Source: Raphanus sativus
Lineage: Eukaryota > Streptophyta > Magnoliopsida > Brassicales > Brassicaceae
Direction of reading: 5' to 3'
NCBI RefSeq assembly: GCF_000801105.2
Contig: NC_079517.1
Location: forward strand, 18,919,579 to 18,983,578
Length of the DNA stretch: 64,000 bases
Under the pieces are notes generated by a model. That model did not search any database. It saw nothing but the letters and a program-made list of their open reading frames with translations, and was not told the origin of the DNA. A program made the translations under genes and the position numbers. Position 1 is the stretch's first letter. Every line of letters starts with the position of its first letter. Of the stretch, positions 1 to 12,529 are shown piece by piece.

Positions 1-2282
1 ACCGCCCCGTGCCCCACGGCTCCACGAGTAAGAATGGCCCAAATATTTTTATACTACTAATTTTTTTGCACAAATACAACTAGTTTAATTTTATAATATA
101 ATCATTTACATATATTTAACAAATTTCACATATATTTTACCAGCTTAAATTTTGTTTTATATATTTTATAATTAGATCTGCTTCAAATTTTCATATAAAT
201 TAGTTCAACATAAGATTCCTTTTTAAGAATCTAAGATATTGCTAAAATTTTCATAATTAAAAAAAAAATCTGAAGGGCCTTGAAATTGTTTGAGACGGTG
301 CTGATCAAAATAGCATTCAAAATAATTTAATATATTTTATTTTATATCTATAATGAAAACATAAAGAAAAAGGAAGAGGAAAAAGAAGAGGGAAAATGAA
401 GAAAGTAAACTATTTTTTTTACAAAAATAAAAAACAAAACTATATCTATAAAATAGAATAGCATCAATTTTTTTTTTGTTTTTGACGGCAATAGAATAGC
501 ATCGATAATATTAATAGTATAGTTTCAATAATATTATAATATACTATATATATATATATATATATATATTGGTTACTGGAAAAAACATGTGAAAGGAATT
601 ATATTTATATTATTAAAACTGAAGTACTTTTTGGTATTGTTTGAAAACTTGGATAACATATGAAATGAAATCTGTCTAGAAAAATAAATAGAAGATTAAA
701 TATTTTTTTTACATATTTACAATTGAATTCTTTTTTTTATTTACATATTATGCCGTTTAGAAACTTGAATATCAGGTTAAATAAGATTTGTTTGGAAACA
801 CGGATAGTAGATCAAATATTTTTTTTATTTACATATCTAGTCACTGTTTTCTTTATTATTTACAGATTCTACTAATTCATTTAAAATCAAATATTTAAAT
901 TTATTAATTACAATGGATTATTATTTTTTGTGCTGAAATTAAAAACAAACCTCGAAATATAGTATCGCATAATTATTTATAAATATAGTTTGATAAAACA
1001 ATTTATAAAACTATTTGTAAATAGTTTTTAACAAACACGTCATATATAATTAGCATATAAGATATAAATAATTAAAGGAATTAGATAATTTAGCAAGAGA
1101 AAATTAGTTTTGAATCGGTTTAATTGGTACATCACGATATATAGAGGTTTTTATTAATTTTTTAGATTGCAGTATTGTCCACACCACAAATATTGTGATC
1201 TTATATACTAATATTTACCAATATATTTAACATACGTCACCAATATATATATATTTTCTACAATCAAGCTTAATTAATTTGCAATCTCAATTACCCGTAT
1301 ATTATTATGTAGAAAAAACTAATCTATCCTCATTTTCTTCGGATCAAACATTCTAATTTAGATTTTTTTAAATTTAATATAGATATTTTCGGATATGAAA
1401 AAAGAATATACTAACCATTAGATTTGAAATCATAATTTCCCGAAAACAATAATGTAAAAACTAATCTACCGTGATTCTCTACAAATCTAACATTCATTTT
1501 TAGATTTTTATTAGTAAATATATAGATATTATTCCAATTAAGGTTGTTATTATATGTATAAAGTGAACTACAATATTTTTGTGTAATTTATAGTTGTTGT
1601 TTCTTTGTGATGAAAATAAAAACACAAAATGTAATATATAATATATATTAATCTACTACAATACAATTTTAAAGAGAATAAAATATCATAAAACTAATAA
1701 TAATTCATAGAAAACTACAGTAAAAATAAATTATTTTAAAATAATAAAGAAAAAAACGAAGAAGTTAATATGTGAATATTACAGTTACATCAAATTGCAT
1801 CAAATTATAAAATTATAGATATAATATTATATACATATTAAAAATCATGATCAAACATATATATATATATATATATTATAAAACAATATATTTTACTCTA
1901 AATTGAATTTACAACACATAAAAATATAAATGGCATTTTATAAACGAATGGCTTAGGAATTTAAGTTAAACACAAGTTAAATCCAACATTCGCGTGGGGG
2001 CGCGGATCAAAGTCTGATTTGCATTAAATTTAAAGTTTGTAGTTTTGTCTTCATGAATTTGTAGACCAGTCAATTTATACCGAAGATATTCAAGTGTTTG
2101 TATTAACAACGAATTGGAGTTCTATTCTATTTGTTACAGTTAGGACATATAGTATGTAAAACAATCTGGATTCAGATTCATATTTTTGAGAAATATATAT
2201 CCATCTAAAATGCAAGTTATAAAATATATTTTTAATATAATTGGTTATTTATAAAAATTATATTAAAGAGATTGAAAGTTAA
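1..2282. other. AT-rich intergenic DNA, no gene seen
   Basis: No credible coding exon on either strand. The sequence is strongly AT-rich with homopolymer runs and TA microsatellites at about 545-569 and 1857-1876. Near 1990-2010 there is a GC-rich hairpin-like string followed by GATCAAAGTCT that resembles a decayed Helitron 3' end, but the terminal CTAG is missing. Confidence 0.7.
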
Positions 2283-2284
2283 TA

Positions 2285-2542
2285 CTCCCTCCATTCCACT
2301 TTAAGTGGAGTTTTAGGGAAATTTTTTTGTTCCATTTTAAGTGATGTTTTCAAGTTTCTAGGTAAAAAATAAATGTATTTAATATTTTTAATTATTTATA
2401 TTCTGTAGTCTAATTGTTTATTGGTTGAAATTACTTTAATCACTATTGTTTTTAGGTAAACGAGAAAAATATAATAAAAATTTTTAATTTCTTAATCAAC
2501 GTCCAAAAACCTCAAAACTCACTTATTTTGGAACAGAGGGAG
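2285..2542. mobile_element. Stowaway-like MITE (Tc1/mariner type)
   Basis: A 258-bp AT-rich element. It begins CTCCCTCCATTCC and ends GGAACAGAGGGAG, which is an imperfect inverted repeat (reverse complement CTCCCTCTGTTCC). It is flanked by TA at 2283-2284 and 2543-2544, the target duplication expected for Stowaway MITEs. A second inner match (CACTTTAAGTGGAG on the left) extends the fold. It has no coding capacity, so it would depend on a mariner-like transposase elsewhere. Confidence 0.8.
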
Positions 2543-2544
2543 TA

Positions 2545-4110
2545 ATAAAGAGGAGATCAATTTTTTAGTTAAAAATTATAGAAGAAAAAATAGTGAAAAA
2601 TCTATATTATATTAAAGTTGAGGATATAAGCCATATTTATTTTTGTTAATAAGAAAATTCCTCATCTTATAGATTAATTTTTAACCCAATACCTTTTCAT
2701 TTAACTTATAAGATTTTGTTTACAGTTCTCTTTGGTTTAATATTCTTTTTAAATAATACTATTAAATATTTAAGGAAAATATTTTGTAAAATTTTTAATT
2801 TGTAACGAAATTTAACTTAAAATAATGTTTTGAATGTTATTATTATCTTAAACCCACATTTAAAATGAAATACTATTATTAAATAATTATTTATGTGAAA
2901 TATTTTTTCTTCACATTTTCTTGCCTAAGGCTTTTTAAGAAAAGGAAAACTAATTTTTTAAATTCTTTTGGTTTAAGTTAAATTAAAAAGTTAATATGAT
3001 AAGTCATCGTCTATATAGAATTTAAAACGTCCAATCAAAATTTGAAAAACAATTATTTTAGTTTAATATTTTTTTAAATGTAAAAACTTCCAAATTAGTT
3101 CATTCATTATAATTATCAAAATCTTTATTTTAAAATAAAGGATAAATCATTAAACAATTTATATAAATTGACTTAATATATAATTGTTTTCGAAATTAAC
3201 GTAAAAGTAACTAACTAAAGTATGATTAATTCACAAATGCAAGATATTTTAAAATAATTTTAGCTATATAAATTTACAACACATAATAAAAATAGGTTAT
3301 ATGCAATAGAAAATAATTGATATAAGTTGATGCTATAAATAATTGATGGTGTCCAAAATTTATTTTAAAGCACTGAAGAATATATGATAAATCACCATTT
3401 TATTTATTATTTTTAAAGTTTTGAAGATTTTTTTAAAAATAGTTTTAAATAAAAAATAATAATATTATATCTAGTAAATAAAAAGTAAAAACCATCAAAA
3501 TAATCATTTTGATAAAAGTTGAGGATATAAATCTTTAGAGCCTCCAAGTGGAATTTTGAATGATTTTTGTTTACTATTTTCAAAATTTTCAAAATTGATT
3601 CTTTAATATAAAATTATCGAAAGTGTTATTTTATAATAAAATGTAACTAATACCAAATATGGTAAATGTATAAAAGTAAAAAAAAAAATAAGTTAACTTA
3701 ATATATAATATTTTCGAAATCAACATAAAAATAACTAACTAAAATATAATTAATTTTAAAAAGCAAGATTTTCAAATAAATGTAACTACATAACATGTAA
3801 TCAACGATTAGGTTATATGTTATAGAAAATATTCTAGCTCAACCAAGCGAATAAGAAGCAAAGTACAGTAATAATATTCAGTTGTGCGTTTACCTTGGTG
3901 TTCAACTTTTCATTAATATCTTTTCTTTAGTCTTACTCTTTTTTTTTCTAATTTCCTCAGACTCAGACATGCATTTTCTGTGTCAATATGACTGCAAAAG
4001 AGCGTGATCAGATAAAGCTGTACTTTCGTTGACTGTAATTTATAACATTACATGGGGTTAAACTGTAAATACCATGATCTTTTAGATGTACAACTCTGTT
4101 TTCTTCCCAA
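2545..4110. other. AT-rich intergenic DNA with a Helitron-like 5' end
   Basis: No gene seen. At 2601 the string TCTATATTATATTAAAGTTG follows an A and resembles the 5' terminus of Brassicaceae Helitrons. A related string, AAAAGTTGAGGATATAAATC, recurs near 3515. No matching hairpin plus CTAG end was found downstream, so this is at best a truncated or doubly inserted Helitron. Confidence 0.35.
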
Positions 4111-4221
4111 GCTTTTTTGACTCCTTTGACTCAACTTGTCTCATTTCTCTTTCAAACAGACTCTCGCATATCTCTCTCCAGAACCCATTTTAGAGAATCT
4201 CTCTTACAAACAGACCTCACC

Positions 4222-5473
4222 ATGTCTGGAAGTGAAGAAGATGTTGATCTTCCCCGTTTCTTCAAGGTCTTCCTCTCAGAAACTGCTTCTGAATCCATGG
4301 TACATCTCCTCCTCTCTTTCTGTTTTTCCTTCTTCCATGTAATAAGTAGAAAGTATTATAGTAGGGAGCGTTACTGTTTAGGAGCGAAGAATCTTTAGTT
4401 GCTTAGGGTGAAGATTCTGGATGCCTTCCTTTGTTTTTTCTCTTCATACGTCTAAATCTTTAGATTTTAGTTACACTGAGCTTTTCTGATGTTTTATGCT
4501 TCTGTGTTTTGGTAAATTATCAGGCGATTCCAATGTCTTTCAGTGAGCATCTTCAAGACCCACTGCCACATACAGCTAAGCTCCAAGGCATTGGAGGTGG
4601 TGTTTGGACTGTGAGCTTCAAGAAGATACGTGACTGTGCGTATTTCACTTCAGGGTGGTCCAAGTTTGCAGAGGACCATGAGCTCAAGGACGGAGAGTTC
4701 TTGACCTTCGTCTACGACGGTTCCCACACTTTTGAAGTCAGTGTCTTTGGGCGTTCTGGTTGTAAAGAGATGAGAGCTGTGGTGGAGACAGTCAACCTCT
4801 CTGATGCTAACTCTGAGGAAGAAGAAGAAGAAGATTCTTCAGTGGCTGCTGATTCAAATGAGGAAGAAGAAGAAGAAGGTGATGATGATCCTTCATTCGA
4901 TGCTGGTGAAGATGAAAGAGTTAGCCAGAGTCTCTACCCTGTTGACAGTGATGACACTGTATCCAATGCTGAAGGTGAGATAGTTCTTTGTAGTACTTAC
5001 TTACTTACTTACTAACACACAAACGTGTTGATGAAGCATGTTTTTTTTTGTCTCAGTTGTTGCAGGGTTTTCTAATTTGGAGGTTGAGTCTAATCCATGG
5101 TTTACTACCACCCTCAAGAATAGGATCTATGAGCTGGTAAGAAAAAAAGAACTTAGAGATTTGTTCACTGTCTTTATCCCTTCTCCTAATAATGGTTGGC
5201 TCATACATGTTTTGTGTGTTATGCAAGTTGATTCCTGCAAATGTGGTGAAAGAACATGGGCTTACGTTCTGTGACCGCATCAAGTACATTGATGCAGAAG
5301 GGATCATGCATGGGGCTAAAGGGAAATGGTCTGACGACAGGATTTGTTTCAAAGGATGGGACAGGATTTGTAGAAGGAACAGGCTTAAAGAGTTTGATAT
5401 TGTCCACTGCGAGATGCTTCATATCAGGAAGAAAGTTCATTCAATCAAGATCACAATCACACGTGGACGTTAA
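4222..5473 (+). CDS. REM-type B3 domain protein (two B3 domains)
   Basis: Proposed join 4222-4299, 4524-4974, 5057-5136, 5228-5473 gives 284 aa with all splice phases consistent and GT-AG borders. The protein starts MSGSEEDVDLPRFFKVF, the usual opening of plant B3 DNA-binding domains. B3-1 spans about residues 8-105. It is followed by a very acidic linker (Glu runs and Asp-rich, about 118-170). A second B3-like domain fills the C-terminus (about 185-280, WSDDRICFKGWDRICRRN). This is the layout of REM-family B3 proteins such as the Arabidopsis At3g18960/At5g60130 group, which are nuclear and mostly of unknown target. The start was chosen because CACC-ATG opens exon 1 in frame with the B3 motif. 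Exon 3 has two possible acceptors 9 nt apart (5057 or 5066). The family call is firm; the exact orthologue is not. Confidence 0.82.
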
Positions 5474-5899
5474 ACCACTCATCATCATCATTCATCATCA
5501 CCACACCCTTCATCCATCGCTCATCATCATCACTATCATGAGATCTATGGCTTTTGTTTGTTTTAGGTTTGTTGTAGTTTTTTTTTATCAGGTTTTACCT
5601 TATTAGTACTTTCATTTATCCCCAAGAAACCGTGTGAACTTAATATGATGTTTCGAGTTTTATTTTGAATGCTTATTATGTTTGCATCTATATGACTTTT
5701 GAAATATGTTTCCATGGTGACAAACAAATCCAACAAGCTTGACATAACACAGAGACAGTGAAGCAAAAGTAGAGTTCTATAGAGTGATTTATATTTTGAT
5801 AGAGGACTAAAAGCATTAGATTAATAAAATGATATTTCACATATCCCACAGACATTACTAGTACCACTGAAAACAATCTAATGTTGGCTGCAATAAAAA

Positions 5900-6075
5900 G
5901 GCAGTACTGCTTTGCTCATTCTCCATCCTCGTTGCCCTGAATCTCCTTTTATCACTTCAGACATCGATGGTCTCATGTTCCACACACAACAATTTTCTCT
6001 CTGCAATCTTCACATTGATCGAATACTGTGCCATTCTCTTCTTCTAGAGCTGGATTACTGATGTCCCCATTGTCT
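5900..6075 (-). pseudogene. Receptor-like kinase C-terminal fragment (decayed)
   Basis: Reading the minus strand across frames gives, in order, a PALEEENGTVFDQ-like string, VKIAERKLLCVW, and NMRPSMSEVI. The last string matches subdomain XI of plant receptor-like kinases (RPSMxEVV), where the conserved Arg lies. The three pieces are in different frames, so at least two frameshifts separate them, and no upstream kinase core is present. It is a short relic. The match rests on one motif and could be coincidental. Confidence 0.3.
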
Positions 6076-6782
6076 CTATGCAGACATTAAACCAAAAGAA
6101 ATAGTTTCTGTTTTACATAATCTGCAGGTTTCTTGTCAAGTTCATATTCAACAGCTTATTTGCGGAATAAACATTCGACATAAAAGAAAAAATCCTAACG
6201 AAGGTAGAAGCATGTAGTAATAAAATCTACTAAAAGAGAGCCAATTGACACAGCTAGACTGCAGCAGTTTTTTTTGGTTGTTGATCCCAGTTTCCCACAC
6301 CATTGTATTGGATCCTAATCAGCAAAAGGATATAGCAAACTATAGAAGCAATCATCTTATAGTAAGTGAATCTAGATAGTAGATCCCAAAGCTGTAAAGA
6401 TGGTGAATTACGTACACTTTCTATCTACTCAACCACTTGTTTTAATGTAACATATACACTGTTCCAAACTAATTAGTATATTTGGTTGTTCAATAAAAGA
6501 AGTTTTGGTTCATACACATTAACTAATTAATAATGCGGTTCAATCCTTGACGAGTTAGAGAAGTTTTCAATCTTTCGACTCCAAGGTTTGGACTTTTTGA
6601 ATGCATTTGACAAGTAACTAAAAGAAGACTTTATACTTTTTTTTTAAAAAAACAACTTTATCATAAACTCTGAGTTGTGACTAAGTTGTTATAAAACAAG
6701 GCTTATTCTTCTTCTTAAATCTTGCGGAAGCAATACCTTTCATGTCACGTCAACTTCCATTGTTTTTTTTTTTTTGACTAAA

Positions 6783-6846
6783 GTCAACTTCCATTGCTTT
6801 GTCAACAATTATATGTCAACTTCCATTGTTTTGTCAACAATTATAT
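6783..6846. repeat. 32-bp tandem duplication
   Basis: Two adjacent 32-bp units (6783-6814 and 6815-6846) beginning GTCAACTTCCATTG differ at one base. A partial copy precedes them (from about 6748) and another GTCAACTT follows. The unit contains several TTGTCAAC/GTCAAC words. No function is assigned. Confidence 0.75.
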
Positions 6847-7918
6847 GTCAACTTGAAACGAATTTTGTTTGAAAAGGCCATTTCAATTAAAAAATGTACT
6901 ACATAATTTTACTTAAGAATTAGGGAAACGTTATACGCAATATACCAATTACAAATCATGATGACACGCGTAAGACAAAACTGAAACCAAACCAATATAG
7001 TGTAGTGTAGACAAAAGTCATTACAAAACTGCATTGATTTCAAAAGTTTATAGTGGGCAACTGTCCCTCCCACGTTCAACTGTAGGAAGTACCGGATCTG
7101 AGATTTTAAACGTTTGAAACATTTTTTAAGAATTTTAATTAAAATTTTTCAAAATTTGAAGATCTTTACTTATATAAAATCTTTAAAATATTTGGAAGCC
7201 AATACCTAAGGCTGGACGTTCGGATTTCGGATGAGTTTTTGTCGGATTCAGAGTTTTCAGGTCTTAAATATTTAGATCCAATATGGTAATAATAATTTGT
7301 CGAGGCGAGTCATGTTGGGTCTAGATCAATCCGGGTCTTAGATAGTTAGACCCAACATGATAATCAGAATTTGTAGGTTCGGATTCGGTTTGGTTTCGAT
7401 TCGAATTCGGTTCAGATTTTATTGAGTCCGGCCCAAAAAGTACCCAGAAACACAAAAAATATTTGAAAATATTTAAATTCCTGAAAAGTATTCAAAATTT
7501 TACACAAAATTTGACCTGAAAACATGAAAATATCGAACATTTATCCGATAACTAATTTAAGTGTAATTTAAAATAACTAGAAAGGTTAATAAAATGTAAT
7601 AGCTAACTATAACTTTTTGTAACTAAACGTTTTAGTGGTTTTTTAATAGTACAGACGTTGACTAGTTTTTGCCAACATTATGTCAAACTAAACCTAAAAT
7701 GATGTTTTACACAATGGAATATTTCAATTAAAATTGAAGATAAATTGTTAGACTAAACTATAGGTTTTTTAAAAGTATTTAAACATTGTTACAAACATGA
7801 AATATATCTATTACAAGACAGGATATAAAACATAAGCAAAACAAGCCAAACCGATAATAAAGTCCAGAAACATGTAGAAATATTGATCTTATTTAAATTG
7901 TTAGTTTTATTATATTCT

Positions 7919-9784
7919 TCACCAGCGATGAAGAGTTGGTACGAGTTCAAGAGGAACTTTCTTGGCGATGACGAAAGCTCCATCTTCTTCCATGTCAATA
8001 TCTTTAATAGTCATTCCCTCAGGCAAACTCCAATCAAAGAAGTAAAGAAGGCTGAGAAGGCAGAGCTCAACCATGGCGATCCCCGTGGCCATCCCAGGAC
8101 ATACCCTACGTCCGGCTCCAAACGGCAGTAGCTCAAAATGTTGACCCTTATATTCAATAGGGTTATCAACAAACCTCTCGGGGATGAACTCTTCGGGCTT
8201 TGTATAGTTTTGGGGATCACGTCCTATCGTGTAAGTGTTGATTTGGATCATGGTGTTCTTGGGGATGTTATAGCCTTGAATCTTGATGTCGGACATCGTT
8301 AGCCTTGGGAGCAAGAGAGGCGCAGGTGGGTGTAATCTGAATGTTTCCTCAATCACCAGCTTTAAGTACTCAACTTTCTCTAGATCTTCTTCTGTGATTC
8401 TCTCTTTGTTGGGCCCGAGTGTTGCTCGAACCTCTTCTTGGAGTTTTTTCATAACTCTTGGATGTCTGCTTAGCTCTGTCATTGTCCATATCATTGTGAT
8501 GGCTCCCGCATTCACTCCAGCCAAAAACACGTCCTGATGAATAGACATATAGAATTATTCATAATTTGACTTTGAAAGAGGATATTAATTTTTTTCAAAA
8601 AAAAGAGGATATATATAAAAATAAAACCTATAAAATCATGGCTGGCTCAACACTCGTTTTAGGCACCAAAATTTATAAAAAAAATATTATATAAAACTTT
8701 TAGGATCAAATTTTTCGGTGTAACAGATTTATAGACAATAATTTTTTTTTTTTGTGACATAGGACCGGGCCTGAGAGCAATAGGAACCAAATCAGAAGAA
8801 GAAAAACCAAGATGAACCAATAAACGAGGTATTTGTTATATCTTACATCCCTAGCTATAGACTTGTTTCTCAAATTAAGGGATTATCCATACTCACCGAC
8901 ATGACTCCTTTGAGATGGTCATCAGTGACTTTAAAAGAACCGACTTTATTGGGCTTATTGATCATATCCAACATGACACTGATGATATCTGAATGATCTT
9001 GGGTTTGTCCTGACTTCAAATGATCATCAATCACATGTTCAAAGAAAGTGGTGAGTTTAGCAAAGGCTTTGTTCAGCCTCGAGTGCTGGCCGGAAATCCG
9101 GTCAATGAGCCATCCAGCAGGAAAGAAGTCAGCTAACGACAACGAGCCGAGGTTGGTCTCTGATTCAAGCACCAACTCTTCTACTCTCTCCATATCGACA
9201 AAATCACACTCGTGGAAGTTCTGCCCAAAAGCGAGTCTACAAATGATGCTGGCCGCATAGGAGAAAATGACTTTTCTCAAATCAAGTGATGAGGTTGGTT
9301 TAGCATTAGCTGAGTTTGACACCTTCTTGACCAACAATTCGCTCTCTTCCTCTCTAATATACCTGAAGGACTTGAGTTTTTTCTGGCTAAAGAGCTCGAG
9401 CACCATGATTTTCCTCATCTCTCTCCAGTTCTCACCAAAAGGAGCAAAACCAACGTCTTTAAAGTTGTAAGTAAACAACCCGGTCCCGACCGTCTTAGGT
9501 CGGCTACAAGTCTCAAGATCATGTGTCTTGAGCACTTCCTCAGCTCCTTCTTTGGAAGAGACAATAATCACGGGGACTACCCCGAAATGGAGAAGCATCA
9601 CCGGTCCATATTCTTGGGAGATTTTGTGAAGAGATTTGTGAAGAAATCTTCCAAACTGGTGCAAGTTTCCGATTATCGGTAGACCCGTAGGTCCAGGAGG
9701 ACGCTTCTCTTTCGACGATAAAAGCTTTTTAGAGAAAATAAACAAGAGAGGGAAGAGTAAGAGGAAACAAATGAAGATAGACAT
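7919..9784 (-). CDS. Cytochrome P450, CYP71B subfamily
   Basis: Proposed exons 9784-8897 and 8533-7919 (minus) encode 500 aa, the normal CYP71B length. The intron (8896-8534) starts GTGAGT and ends CAG in phase 0. Residues 1-25 form an N-terminal ER membrane anchor, followed by the proline hinge [13 protein letters not shown] (about 28-40). The I-helix reads AGVNAGAIT (about 301-309), so the usual acid-Thr pair is replaced, as is common in CYP71B. ETFR (359-362) is the ExxR motif, PERF (about 414) follows, and the heme loop [12 protein letters not shown] has the Cys ligand at 441. All P450 landmarks are present with no stop. The family consists of ER-bound NADPH-P450-reductase-dependent monooxygenases of specialised metabolism; the substrate cannot be told from sequence. 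It looks functional. Confidence 0.92.
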
Positions 9785-9862
9785 TCTTCTTAATTTTGTT
9801 TGGCTAACTTTCTTCTGGTCTGTGTTTGAAGTGAAGAGTATTTAATGAGTTCTCAAAGATGC

Positions 9863-9875
9863 AATATATATAGTC
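9863..9875 (-). promoter_or_regulatory. TATA box of the P450 gene
   Basis: On the minus strand ACTATATATATTGC lies about 80-90 bp upstream of the ATG at 9784. This leaves room for a 5' leader of roughly 50 nt. It is the only strong TATA motif in the near upstream region. Confidence 0.6.
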
Positions 9876-9884
9876 ATTGAGGCA

Positions 9885-10623
9885 ATGCATTTGGCTGGGT
9901 TTTGACTAAATCAATTTATTATTTTTTTAGTCTCCAACTTTTTATTAATAACACTAAAAATTGGCTTCTCTCTCTAACATATTGTGTTTGAATAATCTCT
10001 CTCCGGGCAGATATAGCAGACTCGTCGATAAACACCAACGAGATTTATATCATAAGACACTTTTATTACTCTTAATTACACTATAGATAATTTTGGCTAT
10101 TAACACACTTTTTTCCTTTTCCGAAGACATTCTTCTCTTCTTCCAACCTTCTTAAACCTACATGTGAGTAATGAAAAGCTAACAACATTAAAATATATAA
10201 CCAATGTCTAACTAAAATAAAAATCCTCATAACTACTAAAATATAAATCCTCATTAACCACAATCCTCATAAACTAGTAAAATATAAATCCTCATTAACC
10301 ACAGTCCTCATTAATGTCTAACTAAAATCCAAATCCTCTAATCACGTTCCTTAACCGTACGTCAAAGCATACATTAATCAGGATCGTACCTATTGATTTT
10401 GAGTTAGAAACTCAATTATTTCTTACATTCTAGTATTTAATTATAGATGGTTGTATGACTTTGTAAGCGTTTCTAAGGTGATACATATGGTTTACCGCGT
10501 AAATGAGTCATGTACACAGCTTCCAAACAAGTTGTATATGACAAAAGAAGAGACTGGTAAATTAAATTATCTATTCAAATATTTCTTTACGAACATGATA
10601 TTTTAAGCATTTTAGTATGTCAA
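9885..10623. other. Intergenic DNA with short tandem repeats
   Basis: No gene found. Between about 10195 and 10335 a phrase of the type AAATCCTCATTAACCACA is repeated three to four times with small changes. The right border abuts a Helitron 3' end. Confidence 0.6.
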
Positions 10624-12127
10624 CTAGGATAAGATCCGCGCCTTGCGCGGGATGAAGTTGTTATTTTTATTATGTTTTGGAGAATGAAACAACAGTTCGG
10701 TTTCATTTGGATTAGGGGTGTTCAATCCGGATATCTTCAGTTGGTTTTTTTTTCGGTATTTCGGTTAATAAAATATAATTGCTATTCTAAATCCATATTT
10801 ACTTCGGTTCAATTTGGTTTACATCGGTTTTCAGTTTATTCGGTTTTATACCAAAAAACATAATTATTTACTTTGAGATCATATTATATATTTAAATAAA
10901 AGAATAAAAATAAAAATGCTTCTATCATCTAATAAAATAAGCAAATCTAGAATTAATATCCAAACTCTAAATTTTGAGAAAAAAAACAAAACAAAAGCAT
11001 GAAATAAAAACTTTTATATTCTTCCATATTTAATGTGATTGTTTAATATCTTTTAATAATATAAAATAATAAAAGAACTAAGATACAAATATTGTTATCA
11101 AATATTCATTACTCATAATAACAAATTTTCATATATATGTTAATCATATTAGGTAATTTCATAACTTTTATTTAAGGAAAGTGCGAGATTGTTTTTTGTA
11201 CATTATTTATCAATTCGATAGTTAGTTTAATAAAAAGTGTAATATAATTTAAGATGAACAATATACTTTTCTAAGAATATTATATTTTATATAGTTATTT
11301 ATTAAATGAAACTTCATAATCATATGGTCCTATGATCATTCATATTGTTTTATAACAAAATATTTAAATAATTGATAACAAAATTTTCAATGTGAAAAAT
11401 TTAATAAGTTTATAATTTATAAATGTTCTTGAAAATTTATTGAAAGTTTTGAAATTAAAATATTGATGTAATCTTATATGGTATATAGTTTAATCTATAT
11501 ATATATATATATATATATTTGTTTTATTATTAAATGATACTTTTTACTCATATGCTTTTAAAATCATGTGTATCTTTTTATAATAAAAGTGTTAAACCAT
11601 TGATCATTAATTTTTAACATAATAATTTTAATAGTTTTAGTCATTTATTGTCATTTTGTTAAAATTCAAAATATAGCATATTCGAAAAAATCTAGAATTT
11701 AATTTTATAGGTAATTCAATTGTTTAATCAATTTTAATAATATAAAATTAAACAAAAAAATATGGAGGAGATATAAATTTTTATCAAATTTTTATTATTA
11801 GAAACATTAATTGTCATATATGTATATATTAGTCATTTATGATAATTCCGTAGATTTTATTTGAGGAAAGAAAAAAAATAGTAATTATATCTAGCTGAAC
11901 AATCATAAATGTTTCTATCGTAGATATCATATCATATGATCATATCATATAGTTTAACCAACAAATGTATCTAGCAACATATAAAAATCGAATGTGGATC
12001 TACTTATTTTTCAATTGAATGTAATTGACTACCTAATTGAGTGACACCTAAATATTGAGGTCTTTTTTTAATTATTACAAAATTGAAGTTACAATTTTTC
12101 AAATGTTTCTCTTTTAATATATAGAGA
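10624..12127 (-). mobile_element. Non-autonomous Helitron (about 1.5 kb)
   Basis: On the minus strand the element starts near 12127 with TCTCTATATATTAAAAGAG, a characteristic Brassicaceae Helitron 5' end. It finishes with a GC hairpin (CCCGCGCAAGGCGCGG) followed by ATCTTATCCTAG at 10624, with a host T next to it. There is no inverted repeat and no target duplication, as expected. The interior is AT-rich, with GGTTCGGTT-type low-complexity sequence near the 3' end, and encodes nothing. The 5' boundary is uncertain by a base or two because the preceding base is T, not A. Confidence 0.7.
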
Positions 12128-12529
12128 ATTATCATAAAATTAAAATGTCAAATATATGATATTTACTATCATTAACTTTTCTTGCCAATCACTCAAAATT
12201 ATTCTCGGGTTCTTTATTCGGTTTACTTGTGTATAATTAAAGTACTTTGCCAACCACTTAAATTGCTGACCAAGCATTCACGTTGGTTTTATTCGGTTTG
12301 TTTAGTTTTTGTTGAATCACGGTTTGTTTAGTCTTGATTGAATCACGTTTTGGTTAAGTCGTAACAACGCCAGCCACAATATAATTTTCGTACGTGCATT
12401 TTTTATATGAAAAAATACTGCGTTCGAAATTTAGTTGGCCAACTACGTAGGTGCATGAACTTTCACACGAACCTCCATTAACTGTTACGAAAGACACCGA
12501 CCACTAATGATCACAAAAATATTGATGGT

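Larger units (their letters stand above)
5474..7918. other. Intergenic region between B3 and P450 genes
   Basis: No intact gene in either direction. It contains a short kinase-like remnant (about 5900-6075), a tandem repeat (6783-6846) and a stretch at about 7230-7440 of low-complexity GGATTCGG/GGTTCGGATT-type sequence common in Brassicaceae spacers. The last few hundred bases hold the 3' flank of the minus-strand P450 gene. Confidence 0.6.

Noticed and set aside
1985..2020. Helitron 3' end with GC hairpin and GATCAAAGTCT
   Set aside because: The terminal CTAG|T is absent and no 5' end was found; too decayed to call.
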